This document shows positions 1 to 8,625 of a stretch of DNA of 64,000 bases, piece by piece. The translations under genes were made by a program, and so were the position numbers. This DNA is from Parabacteroides sp900760525 (lineage in GTDB: Bacteria; Bacteroidota; Bacteroidia; Bacteroidales; Tannerellaceae). The first letter of the stretch is position 1. Each line of letters starts with the position of its first letter. The notes beneath the pieces are model-generated. The model saw only the letters and a program-made list of their open reading frames with translations. It made no database searches and was not told the DNA's origin. The stretch covers positions 1,860,001 through 1,924,000 of the forward strand of contig NZ_CP187555.1 of NCBI RefSeq assembly GCF_049860805.1. Reading direction: 5' to 3'.

Positions 1-1
1 A

Positions 2-490
2 TACCAGGCAAAACGTAATCATATCAACAACTTCAATAAAAAATATACGTACGAATACATCCCTATCACCCCGGAACTCGTACCCGAATGCCTGCAACTC
101 GAATGCAAATGGTACAAAGCTAACCGGGAGGATAACGACGAAGAAGATCTGAACGACGAACGCCGCTCCATAATCTATGCCCTGAACCATTACGACGAAC
201 TGGGACTGATAGGCGGTGCCATCTGCGTAGACCATCAGATTGTGGCTTTCACCTTCGGCGCTCCGATCAATCACGATACTTTCGGGGTACATGTCGAAAA
301 GGCCGATGTGAACTATGAAGGGGCTTATGCTGTTATCAACAAAGAATTCGCCTCCCATCTGCCGGAGAAGTATATATATGTGAACCGGGAGGAAGACTTG
401 GGCATTCCGGGTCTGCGGCAGGCTAAACTTTCGTATAACCCGTTCATCCTATTGGAAAAATCCGCAGCAATAAAGAAACCTGCTAAATAA
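2..490 (+). CDS. DUF2156 (phosphatidylglycerol lysyltransferase C-terminal-like) protein, 5' truncated
   Basis: The frame is open from the left edge to the stop at 490, giving 162 residues of a C-terminus whose start lies outside the window. It opens with YQAKRNHINNF, the basic patch typical of DUF2156 proteins, and continues with GLIGGAICVDHQIVAF and a VEKADVNYEGAYAVIN segment that fit the second GNAT-like fold of this family. DUF2156 domains transfer aminoacyl groups in MprF-type enzymes; most stand-alone Bacteroidales copies have no proven substrate. The next gene, another GNAT-fold protein, starts 9 bp downstream, so the two are probably co-transcribed. An internal ATG at 242 is not the true start because homologous sequence continues upstream of it. 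Confidence 0.85.
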   Translation, partial: YQAKRNHINNFNKKYTYEYIPITPELVPECLQLECKWYKANREDNDEEDLNDERRSIIYALNHYDELGLIGGAICVDHQIVAFTFGAPINHDTFGVHVEKADVNYEGAYAVINKEFASHLPEKYIYVNREEDLGIPGLRQAKLSYNPFILLEKSAAIKKPAK

Positions 491-499
491 TATTGAACG

Positions 500-1444
500 A
501 TGGATAACAACAAGCCTCAATTGATCGACCTGTGGCGTACTTCTTTCGACGACAGCGAAGAGTTTATCAAACTGTTTTTCGACCGGGTTTACAAAAAGGA
601 AAACGCCCTGTTTATAAAGAAAGACGGAAAGATCGTTTCCGCCCTTCAAATGCTTCCGTATGTCATGACCTACTACGGGAAGGAGATATCCGTAAACTAT
701 ATATATGGCGCCTGTACCTTGCCTTCCGAACGTGGCCAGGGGCTTATGCGCCAACTGATACAAGACGCTTTCAAAGTGATGGAAAGCCGGAAAGTGGCCT
801 TGACGGTCATCATCCCGGCCGATCCGTGGCTGTTCGATTATTATCGCGATTTAGGATATACGGAGGCTTTCGACTATTCGGAAGAGACCTATATCCGTCC
901 TTATGAGATTGCCTGGGAACAGGGGGTTTTGGTCGTCCCGCCGGAAGTGCCCTCTGTGGATTCGCTCTATAAATTCTTCAATAAGAAACAGCGGGAACGC
1001 ACCTGCTATGTGTTGCATAGTTATGACGATTTCGTCACCATCCTGCGCGATTTACAGATGTCCGGCGGACAGATGCTGACCGCTCTGAATATTCAGGACG
1101 AACCGATCGGCATGATCTTTTTCTATCCAGCCGGCGATCATATCTATGTCAAAGAGTTGATGTACGACAACGATCATATCAAAAACCTGCTCCTGCAGGA
1201 AGCGATAACGCAAAGCAAGGTGGAAAAGGCCATCTACCGCACTCCTTTCACCGGCCCGGGCACTTTCCCCTTAGGCATGGCACGTGTCCTGGACCGCGAC
1301 CGCCTTATCCATCACTGGGCCTCCACCCACGAAAACTCTGTTCTCAACATCGGAGAACTCAAAGAAATGGACACCCAGTCACTCACCCGCCTGCTGCTCG
1401 ACTACCAGAGCCGGGAAGCTTATATGAGTTTGATGCTTGATTAG
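500..1444 (+). CDS. GNAT family N-acetyltransferase
   Basis: This 314-residue protein has an N-terminal GNAT fold with a clear acetyl-CoA loop: TLPSERGQGLMRQLIQ near residues 73-88 matches the R/Q-x-x-G-x-G/A motif A. The C-terminal half (about 150-314) is a second domain resembling the Eis-like two-domain acetyltransferases. The ATG at 500 follows the DUF2156 stop by 9 bp, so the two form a small operon. Substrate is unknown; the DUF2156 partner hints at modification of an amino-acyl or lipid-linked group, but that is inference. The family call is firm, the function open. Confidence 0.85.
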   Translation: MDNNKPQLIDLWRTSFDDSEEFIKLFFDRVYKKENALFIKKDGKIVSALQMLPYVMTYYGKEISVNYIYGACTLPSERGQGLMRQLIQDAFKVMESRKVALTVIIPADPWLFDYYRDLGYTEAFDYSEETYIRPYEIAWEQGVLVVPPEVPSVDSLYKFFNKKQRERTCYVLHSYDDFVTILRDLQMSGGQMLTALNIQDEPIGMIFFYPAGDHIYVKELMYDNDHIKNLLLQEAITQSKVEKAIYRTPFTGPGTFPLGMARVLDRDRLIHHWASTHENSVLNIGELKEMDTQSLTRLLLDYQSREAYMSLMLD

Positions 1445-1510
1445 TTATTAATATTTATTACATAGGGATACCACAGGAGAGTTGAAGGAATGGTTATCTG
1501 ATTAAATTCG

Positions 1511-1518
1511 TACTTTTG
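1511..1518 (+). promoter_or_regulatory. Bacteroidetes -7 promoter box for the MATE gene
   Basis: TACTTTTG matches the Bacteroidetes -7 consensus TAnnTTTG and lies 41 bp before the ATG at 1559. No convincing -33 TTTG is seen at the usual spacing. Confidence 0.6.
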
Positions 1519-1558
1519 CAAACTCATACAAAAATTATACGGATAAAAAGAGTTGACA

Positions 1559-2902
1559 ATGTTACGGAAAGGAGACCTTACACAAGGAGGTATAACCACT
1601 ACCCTGCTACAATTCACTTTACCGATGTTGGCAGGATCGCTTTTGCAACAATGCTATAACATAGCCGATACGCTGATTGTAGGGCAATGTATCGGTGCAA
1701 ATGCCTTGGCCGCAGTTGGTTCCGCCTATACCTTGATGGTTTTCCTTATCTCCATTCTGCTAGGGTTGTCGATGGGTAGCGGCACTGTATTCTCACTGCA
1801 ATACGGAGCCGGCAACTTACCTGCCTTGCGACGCAGCATTTATGTTTCTTTCCTTTTGATCGGCATGGTGACCGTCTTGTTGAATGTGGCAGTGTTCCTC
1901 TGGCTCGATCCGATTTTACGCTGGTTGCAAGTCCCCTGTGATGTTTATCCGTTGATGCGTAACTATCTATGGGTCATTTTTTGGGGAATAGCCTTTACTT
2001 TCCTGTATAATTTTTATTCGGCGCTGCTTCGGGCCGTAGGCGACTCCGTAACACCTCTATGGTTCCTGGCCGTATCGGTTGTTTTGAATATCGGGCTTGA
2101 TTTATTTCTTATCCTCATCCTGGACCGAGGCATCGAAGGAGCGGCGGTCGCAACGGTCATCGCACAGGGAACGGCGGCATCCGGAATCTTGTTGTACACT
2201 TATAAAGCCCGTCCCGAACTGCGGTTACACCGGGAAGATATGCGCTTCGACCGTTCCAGCCTGAGAGAAATCACTTCCTTCTCCACACTGACTTGCGTCC
2301 AACAATCCGTGATGAACTTCGGCATATTGATGGTGCAAGGATTGGTCAATAGTTTTGGTACGGCTGTCATGGCGGCATTCGCCGCGGCTGTCAAGATCGA
2401 CTCCTTCGCCTATATGCCCGTTCAGGAATTCGGGAATGCTTTTTCCACTTTTGTCGCCCAGAATTTCGGGGCACGGAAAGGGGACCGCATCCGCCGGGGA
2501 GTACGTAGCGCATTTCTTATAACGATCGTCTTTTCCCTTGTCGTCTCGCTGTTGGTTTTCTTTTTTGCCAAGCCGTTGATGCTTATTTTCGTCCGTCCGG
2601 ATGAGACTGAGATACTTCGCATCGGAACAGAATACCTGCGCATCGAAGGGACTTTTTATTTAGGCATCGGAATCTTGTTTCTCCTTTATGGCTATTACAG
2701 GGCCATCCGTATGCCGGGAATGTCCGTCGTGCTTACCATTCTGTCTTTAGGTACACGTGTCGTCCTTTCCTATTGGCTGGCATCCATTCCTTCCATAGGG
2801 GTTACCGGTATTTGGTGGTCTATTCCTATCGGTTGGTTTCTGGCTGATTTGGCAGGCATCGCTTATTACCGTTATCGCAAATATGCAGTCTCACGAACTT
2901 GA
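1559..2902 (+). CDS. MATE family multidrug/solute exporter
   Basis: About 447 residues with twelve hydrophobic segments and the MATE repeat architecture. The N-terminus MLRKGDLTQGG followed by LPMLAGSLLQQCYNIADTLI is characteristic of the DinF/NorM-like branch; the second half begins around EITSFSTLTCVQQSVMN. MATE proteins export cationic drugs or metabolites across the inner membrane using H+ or Na+ gradients. I use the ATG at 1559 rather than an in-frame TTG at 1553 because only the ATG is a standard start. A -7 box at 1511 and a hairpin terminator at 2939 indicate a single-gene transcript. Substrate cannot be read from sequence. Confidence 0.9.
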   Translation: MLRKGDLTQGGITTTLLQFTLPMLAGSLLQQCYNIADTLIVGQCIGANALAAVGSAYTLMVFLISILLGLSMGSGTVFSLQYGAGNLPALRRSIYVSFLLIGMVTVLLNVAVFLWLDPILRWLQVPCDVYPLMRNYLWVIFWGIAFTFLYNFYSALLRAVGDSVTPLWFLAVSVVLNIGLDLFLILILDRGIEGAAVATVIAQGTAASGILLYTYKARPELRLHREDMRFDRSSLREITSFSTLTCVQQSVMNFGILMVQGLVNSFGTAVMAAFAAAVKIDSFAYMPVQEFGNAFSTFVAQNFGARKGDRIRRGVRSAFLITIVFSLVVSLLVFFFAKPLMLIFVRPDETEILRIGTEYLRIEGTFYLGIGILFLLYGYYRAIRMPGMSVVLTILSLGTRVVLSYWLASIPSIGVTGIWWSIPIGWFLADLAGIAYYRYRKYAVSRT

Positions 2903-2938
2903 CAAGGTAGCGCGAGCCGAAAAAATGGTTCTAAACTA

Positions 2939-2974
2939 AAAATCCGCTTTACCTTCACAGGCGAAGCGGATTTT
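2939..2974 (+). terminator. Rho-independent-type hairpin after the MATE gene
   Basis: AAAATCCGCTT (2939-2949) pairs perfectly with AAGCGGATTTT (2964-2974) around a 14-nt loop, 36 bp after the MATE stop. The 3' arm ends in TTTT, as expected of an intrinsic terminator. Confidence 0.75.
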
Positions 2975-3162
2975 AAATCGATAAGCTTTTTCTAATCAAA
3001 TATCTAATCAGAAAACAATATCTCGGGAAGGATAATATCTAATTCTAACAATTAAGTCGCAAAGAATATGCCAGGAACGGGCAAGAAGATATATTTCAAC
3101 ATAAGACACTGGTATACATCGCAATAAATAAAACACACATAATATAGTTGAAATCGGGGAAG

Positions 3163-3234
3163 TGTGGAACGAATTGTGGAAAGTGTGTAAAAATTCCACA
3201 ACCCGGTGTGGAATTCTTACTTTTTGGTGTGGAA
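3163..3234. repeat. Degenerate array of about 21-bp TGTGGAA repeats overlapping the 3' end of the winged-helix gene
   Basis: TGTGGAA or a one-base variant begins at 3163, 3184, 3207 and 3228 (steps 21, 23, 21), with another copy at 3175. An inverted half TTCCACA at 3194-3200 pairs with 3207-3213, and the palindrome extends to AATTCCACA/TGTGGAATT. The minus-strand stop codon at 3217-3219 and the last few codons of the adjacent gene lie inside the array. Its architecture (inverted arms around a short spacer, about 21-bp step) resembles the arrays at 12406, 16758 and 34139. The remaining intergenic sequence from 2975 to 3162 shows nothing else I can name. Confidence 0.55.
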
Positions 3235-4272
3235 AGAGCAATAATAATCGATAGCCTTTTTCAGCAAATCTTCCGGGATATTGGAAGCTTCATCGAAAAA
3301 AGAAGTTTCGACAACAGGAGCTTTCTTCTTCGAGTCTTTTTTCCAGTTACCAACGATACGACCGTTGTATTGGATAACGGGGTAAAAAATGCCGAAAGTA
3401 TTGAAAGCCTTAGGATGATGTTCGCGTTGCATAACAGTCGTCCGGTCTTTATAACTGATCAGATATTCATCATACGAGGGCAACAGATGCAGCACCTTCC
3501 GGCAACGGGCCTTACAATCACAGGAAGTATGCAAATAAAAGGTTTCCGAATCATACTTTTCCTCAAGCAGATTACCTTCAATCAAAGCGATTGCATGCCG
3601 CGCTTCAGTCGCCGTTAAGCCGGACCACCAGATAAAATCGGGCAATGTAGCCGGAGAATGGCTCTGAAAATATAAGGTAGCCAACCGGGCAAGCGCCTCT
3701 TCCCGATGAAGTTCTTTCACAGGAGGCACACGTTCTTCCAGCAAAGCATAGGTCGACTTCCTGTTTTTATCCACCCCGCTACATACAAGGCCATCCGTTT
3801 CGGCACGGATCAGAAAATGAGAGATAAGAAAATTGTCAACCTCCATTCCCGCCTTACAAAACCCATCTTTCAGTTCCTGTTTGGTCAGGCTGTTATTGCC
3901 TCCCAGCAACTTTTCCAGCAAATTGCAACCTCTTATATAATCGCTCCCGGTAATTTCGATTTTATGACTCCTGGCATACGATTCGAAAGCAGTCCTGATA
4001 CGGGCTCCGGACAATTGCATCATCCAGCGGATATCCCCAGCAACGACAAAATGCCAGGTCGGCCGTAATATATGGGTACGCAGGATTTCCCCCTTTGCAA
4101 GCGCATCGTCCACCGCCTGTAACGAGGAAGACTTCAAACGAGTACCGACCGCCCATTTCGCCATGGCATATTCCTGTGCCTGGATCGCTCCCATCCAGGC
4201 AACCAGTTCCTTTGGACTCTTAAACCGGGGTTTTGCCAATTGATGGCTTAACAGACGGATATCGGTCAGCAT
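3217..4272 (-). CDS. AlkX/AlkZ-like winged-helix (HTH_42, DUF1006) protein
   Basis: This 351-residue protein matches the HTH_42 superfamily of DNA glycosylases (AlkZ, YcaQ/AlkX): N-terminal LVAWMGAIQAQEYAMAKWA, then HILRPTWHFV and a C-terminal YDEYLISYKDR segment. Family members excise alkylated bases or unhook interstrand crosslinks. Q31-A-Q33 matches the Q-phi-Q catalytic motif known from AlkZ, while YcaQ has QxD, so an AlkZ-like active site is plausible. It starts 10 bp after the cyuA stop and is likely co-transcribed with it. The final codons run into a repeat array, so the exact C-terminus may be strain-variable. Confidence 0.8.
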   Translation of the reverse strand: MLTDIRLLSHQLAKPRFKSPKELVAWMGAIQAQEYAMAKWAVGTRLKSSSLQAVDDALAKGEILRTHILRPTWHFVVAGDIRWMMQLSGARIRTAFESYARSHKIEITGSDYIRGCNLLEKLLGGNNSLTKQELKDGFCKAGMEVDNFLISHFLIRAETDGLVCSGVDKNRKSTYALLEERVPPVKELHREEALARLATLYFQSHSPATLPDFIWWSGLTATEARHAIALIEGNLLEEKYDSETFYLHTSCDCKARCRKVLHLLPSYDEYLISYKDRTTVMQREHHPKAFNTFGIFYPVIQYNGRIVGNWKKDSKKKAPVVETSFFDEASNIPEDLLKKAIDYYCSFHTKK

Positions 4273-4282
4273 ATTCTTTTCG

Positions 4283-5575
4283 TTAACAGGATTTTCCAGT
4301 CATAATGTCCAACACCAGTTTATCAGTAGCTTCCATACCTTTGGAACCGATAGAAGTCAGGTTGACGATCGACTTGTCGACATCCTCATCGATGATGCCC
4401 TCGACCGGAGTCACTACCTTGTTTTCCATTGCCATCAGCGCGGACAGCATTGCAGTCGAAACACCGCTGGAAACTTTCATGGCACAACTGGGCTTTGCCC
4501 CGTCGCAGATCATACCGGTGATATTACCGATCATGTTCTTGATCGCATAGGAAACCTGCACCTTATCGCCCCCCATCAGATAAGTGATACCGCAACTGGC
4601 TCCCGTGGCAGCCACAACACAGCCGCAAAGGGCGGACAGGCGTCCCAGGCTTTGTTTGATATAGATGACCATCAGGTGGCTTAACATCAGGGCACGGATC
4701 AACTGTTCTTCCGTACATTCGATATCTTCGGCAAAAGAAAGAACGGGAAGCGTCGCTGCAATCCCCTGGTTCCCACTGCCGGAGTTGCTCATCACCGGGA
4801 TCATGGCGCCATCCATACGGGCATCACAGGCGGCAGCCGTCATTGCGAGCATGTGGGTATAGGCAGAGTCGCCCATATATTTACGTCCGTACGCACCGGA
4901 AACGGTCTTGCTCACCGTATGACCGAAATTGCCCTTCAGGGAAGCCTCGGCCGCTTTCCGGTTGAGATCTGCAGTCTCCAGGATAAAGCGGATCTCGTCG
5001 ACCGGCATTTGCATCGCAAATTCATAGACGGTAGAGAAAGAGAGTTTCAGTTCTTCATCTTCACCGGCAGCATCGCAGGCATCCCCTTCTTTCCGCAGAT
5101 CGGTCAGAACCGCACCATTCTTCTCTACATACACGATATTCGTATGTCCGTGGCAGATAATCACCCGCGAAGTTTCATTTCCGGCAGAACAGACAACTTC
5201 TATATATAATTTGTCGACATTTTCCTTTAAAGCGATATGAATGCATTTATCTTCGATCATCTGCTTTCCTTCGGCAAGCGCTTCCGGTGTCAGGTCGCGC
5301 AACACTTCAAGGCCATAAGCCGATTTACCGATCAGCGTCCCCAAAGCAATCGCTATCGGCAAGCCGACCATCCCAGTCCCGGGAATCCCGACGCCCATTG
5401 CATTCTTCAGGATATTGGCACTCAGGAATACTTCCGTCTTTTCCGGCTTGCGACCTAAAACTTCGGCAGCCTTAGCAGCAGCCAACGCGACTGCAACCGG
5501 TTCCGTACAACCGATAGCGGGAATCACTTCCTGATGTATAAGTTTGATGATTTGTGTTTGAATTGTTTTATCCAT
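4283..5575 (-). CDS. cyuA: L-cysteine desulfidase / iron-sulfur serine dehydratase alpha-like (UPF0597)
   Basis: 430 residues of the UPF0597 (YhaM/CyuA) family. Visible marks are EVIPAIGCTEPVAVALA near the N-terminus, SNSGSGNQGI in the middle, and the cysteines of GCVVAATGASCGITYLMGG and MICDGAKPSCAMKVSSG, which fit an Fe-S-dependent lyase. CyuA-type enzymes split L-cysteine to pyruvate, ammonia and sulfide in the cytoplasm; related L-serine dehydratase alpha chains are the main alternative. A -7 box at 5604-5611 lies just upstream. The AlkX-like gene follows 10 bp downstream. Family call is strong; the cysteine-versus-serine choice is by family membership only. Confidence 0.85.
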   Translation of the reverse strand: MDKTIQTQIIKLIHQEVIPAIGCTEPVAVALAAAKAAEVLGRKPEKTEVFLSANILKNAMGVGIPGTGMVGLPIAIALGTLIGKSAYGLEVLRDLTPEALAEGKQMIEDKCIHIALKENVDKLYIEVVCSAGNETSRVIICHGHTNIVYVEKNGAVLTDLRKEGDACDAAGEDEELKLSFSTVYEFAMQMPVDEIRFILETADLNRKAAEASLKGNFGHTVSKTVSGAYGRKYMGDSAYTHMLAMTAAACDARMDGAMIPVMSNSGSGNQGIAATLPVLSFAEDIECTEEQLIRALMLSHLMVIYIKQSLGRLSALCGCVVAATGASCGITYLMGGDKVQVSYAIKNMIGNITGMICDGAKPSCAMKVSSGVSTAMLSALMAMENKVVTPVEGIIDEDVDKSIVNLTSIGSKGMEATDKLVLDIMTGKSC

Positions 5576-5603
5576 GGATATATAGATTTTTGACTTTACC
5601 GGA

Positions 5604-5611
5604 CAAAGGTA
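5604..5611 (-). promoter_or_regulatory. -7 box for cyuA
   Basis: On the minus strand TACCTTTG fits TAnnTTTG, ending 29 bp before the cyuA ATG. Confidence 0.6.
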
Positions 5612-5650
5612 ATGATTAATTGAAAATAGAGAAATGCTTTGTACAAAAAC

Positions 5651-5685
5651 AATCCGAGACTTACTTATCGAGTAAGTCTCGGATT
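5651..5685 (-). terminator. Intrinsic terminator downstream of the glycine-zipper lipoprotein gene
   Basis: A perfect 15-bp stem AATCCGAGACTTACT / AGTAAGTCTCGGATT (5651-5665 and 5671-5685) with loop TATCG. Read on the minus strand it is followed by GTTTTTGT, so it terminates transcription coming from the lipoprotein gene (stop at 5793). Confidence 0.8.
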
Positions 5686-5792
5686 GCCTTTCGAAAGCTC
5701 CAATCTATCATAAATGAAGATTTACGGGTATGAAACATGGATGTCAGGATTATACAAAATGATTGCTTCTTTTGAAATATAGGCATACCCGG

Positions 5793-6449
5793 TCAATTGC
5801 CCATCGTTTCGACGGTAAAGGTTTCCTCTTCCGTACCATTGCCGCGGCTTTCCCGAAGGCGGACGCTGAACACGGCTTCGCCCGTACGCAGTTTCGGGGA
5901 GGCCTGTACCGTGACGTTATAAGTGATACGGTCATCGCGGGTGATTTTGGCTATCTTGACCGGCTCGGACAGTTTCAGGTATTTGCCCTTCACGACTTTC
6001 ACGATCGGCTCCACGTCCAAAGCATCCTGAAAGCTGTTGTTCACGATTACCAGGGAGATGCGGCAGGTTTCGCCTGCATTGATCTTGTTATCGCGGCTGA
6101 CGCTGTCCTCTTCCAGCAAGATATCTTCGATCTTCAAATCGGGAAGGAGGACATGAGAAGAGGGCGTATAATTTCCCGGATTCCTTTTCTCCACTCTTAC
6201 CTGATCGCCTGTATTTGCAGCGATCTGCGCACCAGCAATTCCTCCGACCGCCGTCCCGACAAACGCCCCTATGTCACCACCGATATCATCGTCTATAGCA
6301 TTTCCGACCGCTCCACCGAAAAGCCATCCGACAAAAGCACCGATCTGGGCGCCTACGCCTGCACGTTCCTCCCGGCTCATATTCTTCATCGATCCGCATC
6401 CCGTCAGAATCAACAAAGACATCATTACGCATAGAACTCTGTTTTTCAT
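5793..6449 (-). CDS. Lipoprotein with glycine-zipper domain
   Basis: 218 residues. The N-terminus MKNRVLCVMMSLLILTGCGS is a type II signal peptide with lipobox LTGC, so the protein should be lipid-anchored. Residues about 30-85 are Gly/Ala-rich with GxxxG spacing (GAQIGAFVGWLFGGAVGNAI, then AFVGTAVGGIAGAQIAA), a glycine-zipper/YMGG-like segment that can insert in or oligomerise at a membrane. The C-terminal 120 residues look like an immunoglobulin-type beta domain (ISLVIVNNSFQDALDVEPIVKV), resembling DUF11/CARDB repeats. It is monocistronic: -7 box at 6482-6489 and a strong terminator at 5651. Role unknown; envelope stress or surface adhesion are possibilities only. Confidence 0.75.
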   Translation of the reverse strand: MKNRVLCVMMSLLILTGCGSMKNMSREERAGVGAQIGAFVGWLFGGAVGNAIDDDIGGDIGAFVGTAVGGIAGAQIAANTGDQVRVEKRNPGNYTPSSHVLLPDLKIEDILLEEDSVSRDNKINAGETCRISLVIVNNSFQDALDVEPIVKVVKGKYLKLSEPVKIAKITRDDRITYNVTVQASPKLRTGEAVFSVRLRESRGNGTEEETFTVETMGN

Positions 6450-6481
6450 ACTCTGCTATTTTTATCCTTCTATTTTAGAAA

Positions 6482-6489
6482 CAAAGATA
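6482..6489 (-). promoter_or_regulatory. -7 box for the glycine-zipper lipoprotein
   Basis: TATCTTTG on the minus strand, 33 bp upstream of the ATG at 6449. Confidence 0.6.
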
Positions 6490-6554
6490 ATCATCTGTTT
6501 GACTTCATGACACCGGAAAGGGCAAAAACCCCTATCCGATTGCGTTTTTTTATG

Positions 6555-6562
6555 TAAGTTTG
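6555..6562 (+). promoter_or_regulatory. -7 box for the UPF1-like helicase
   Basis: TAAGTTTG fits TAnnTTTG. It overlaps an in-frame TTG at 6560, so that codon cannot be the start; the ATG at 6584 is used instead. Confidence 0.55.
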
Positions 6563-6583
6563 CGCCCGATTAAACAAAGAACG

Positions 6584-8503
6584 ATGACTACCCAATTCAA
6601 GACTCCGGCAGCAGACCTGCAACATCAGCACGATCTCCTGCAGAAAGAATTCGAATATGAAAAGGAGATGTACCGGGAACAAACCGAACGGGCCGGCATA
6701 CGCCGCCGCATCCAGCAAGGGCTGTGCTGGTATCCTGTCGTACCGGGAAAAAGCTACTATAATTCCCTGAACCAGTTTGTCGTCGAAATCGAACGGCTGG
6801 AAGACAAAGAGACCGAACATAATTTCGAATATGGCCGCCCGGTCTGCTTTTTCACGACAAACGGAGGCGGCAAACCCGAATACCTGAACTTCTCAACTGT
6901 CATCAGTTATGTACAGGACGACCGGATGGTCGTAGTATTGCCCTCGCCAAGCGCACTTATGGACATACAAAAGGCGGGCGGGATCGGCGTCCAACTCTAT
7001 TTCGACGAGACCAGCTACAAGACGATGTTCAACGCCCTGTCCACCGTTATCCAGGCGAAAGGGAACCGATTGGCTTACCTGCGGGACGTGTTGCTGGGTA
7101 AAACTCCCGCCAGCCGGCGCACGCTTTTTCCCGTTCGCTTTCCCTGGCTGAACGTATCGCAGGAAGAGGCGGTCAACCATGTATTGGCGGCTAAGGATGT
7201 GTCGATCGTGCACGGTCCTCCCGGAACCGGCAAAACGACCACCTTGGTTGAAGCGATCTATGAGACTTTACACCGGGAAAACCAGGTAATGGTTTGCGCC
7301 CAAAGCAATACGGCGGTAGACTGGATATCGGAGAAATTAGTGGACAGAGGTATTAACGTCCTGCGCATCGGCAATCCGACACGTGTAAACGACAAGATGC
7401 TTTCCTTCACCTATGAACGGCGTTTCGAGTCACATCCCGACTATGCCGAATTATGGGGAATCCGCAAAGCGATCCGCGAAATACAGTCCAACCTCCGCAA
7501 AAAGAGCCACAGCGAAAAGGAGACGGCACGCAACCGCCTCTCCCGCCTCCGTTTCCGGGCTACCGAGCTGGAAGTAAAGATCGACACGGAGCTGTTTGAC
7601 GAGGCGCGTGTCGTAGCCTGCACGCTGGTCGGATCAGCCAACCGGGTGTTGACCAACCGTAACTTCACCTCCCTCTTCATCGACGAGGCAGCCCAGGCAC
7701 TTGAAGCCGCCTGCTGGATTGCGATCGGCAAGGCGGACCGGGTCATCCTGGCCGGCGACCACCATCAACTCCCCCCTACCATTAAATGTATAGAGGCGGC
7801 ACGTGGCGGCCTGGACCAAACATTGATGCAAAAAATAACCGACCGGAAGCCCGAAACCGTCTCACTACTGAAAATACAGTACCGGATGAACGACGACATC
7901 ATGCGCTTTCCTTCCCGCTGGTTCTACAACGGCGAGTTGCAATCCGCACCGGAAGTCAAGCACCGCGGCATTCTGGAATTCGACACGCCTGTCGTCTGGC
8001 TCGACACGGCGGATTGCCATTTCGAGGAAGACCAGCTCACCGACAGCATGAGCCGTGTCAATAAAGAGGAAGCGGCGTTGCTTGTCTCGACCTTGCAGAA
8101 ATATATCGAAAAGATCGGCAAGGAACGGGTCTTGGAGGAAAGCATCGACTTCGGACTGATTTCGCCTTACAAATCACAGGTTCAGTATATCCGCGGACTG
8201 ATCAAGCGCAACGCTTTCTTCAAACCTTTCCGCCGCCTGATAACCGTCCACACGGTAGATGGCTTCCAGGGACAGGAACGCGACGTGATCATGATCAGCC
8301 TCGTTCGCGCCAACGACAAAGGCCAGATCGGTTTCCTCGGCGACCTGCGCCGCATGAACGTCGCCATCACCCGAGCCCGCATGAAACTGATGATCCTCGG
8401 AGACGCACCGACACTGACACGCCATGCTTTCTACAAAGAATTATACGAATATATCCGGGAGACAGGACAGGTGATCACCGTCCAACCTCCTCCCCCGATA
8501 TGA
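6584..8503 (+). CDS. SF1B (UPF1/SMUBP2-like) DNA/RNA helicase
   Basis: About 639 residues. An N-terminal coiled and OB-like region (1-195) precedes a superfamily 1 helicase core: motif I GPPGTGKTTT near residue 211, motif Ia AQSNTAVDWISEKL, motif II IDEAAQALE near 366, motif III LAGDHHQLPPT, motif IV region LKIQYRMNDDIM, motif V TVDGFQGQERDVIMISLVR and motif VI NVAITRARMKL. DEAAQ and VDGFQG(Q/R)E are typical of the UPF1/SMUBP2 branch, which unwinds nucleic acid 5'-3'. The start is set at ATG 6584, downstream of the promoter box. It stands alone; cellular role in Bacteroidetes is not established. Confidence 0.88.
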   Translation: MTTQFKTPAADLQHQHDLLQKEFEYEKEMYREQTERAGIRRRIQQGLCWYPVVPGKSYYNSLNQFVVEIERLEDKETEHNFEYGRPVCFFTTNGGGKPEYLNFSTVISYVQDDRMVVVLPSPSALMDIQKAGGIGVQLYFDETSYKTMFNALSTVIQAKGNRLAYLRDVLLGKTPASRRTLFPVRFPWLNVSQEEAVNHVLAAKDVSIVHGPPGTGKTTTLVEAIYETLHRENQVMVCAQSNTAVDWISEKLVDRGINVLRIGNPTRVNDKMLSFTYERRFESHPDYAELWGIRKAIREIQSNLRKKSHSEKETARNRLSRLRFRATELEVKIDTELFDEARVVACTLVGSANRVLTNRNFTSLFIDEAAQALEAACWIAIGKADRVILAGDHHQLPPTIKCIEAARGGLDQTLMQKITDRKPETVSLLKIQYRMNDDIMRFPSRWFYNGELQSAPEVKHRGILEFDTPVVWLDTADCHFEEDQLTDSMSRVNKEEAALLVSTLQKYIEKIGKERVLEESIDFGLISPYKSQVQYIRGLIKRNAFFKPFRRLITVHTVDGFQGQERDVIMISLVRANDKGQIGFLGDLRRMNVAITRARMKLMILGDAPTLTRHAFYKELYEYIRETGQVITVQPPPPI

Positions 8504-8533
8504 TCTCTTATTGTCATATTCGTAAAAAAGCCA

Positions 8534-8625
8534 TTAGTCCAAATCGAAACTACTACCGCATCTATTTCGATTTTGTACCCCATCTAATTCAAATTACACG
8601 CAAGGGTAATATTTTTTAACAAACT
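8534..8625 (+). repeat. Conserved intergenic element, copy 1
   Basis: Shared blocks TTAGTCCAAATCGAAAC, TACCCCAT and GGGTAATATTTTTTAA recur in order, at nearly the same spacing, in inverted orientation at 50934-51024. The left part can fold: AAATCGAAA pairs with TTTCGATTT. The rest of the gap to 8968 is AT-rich with no reading frame or promoter I can support. Confidence 0.75.
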
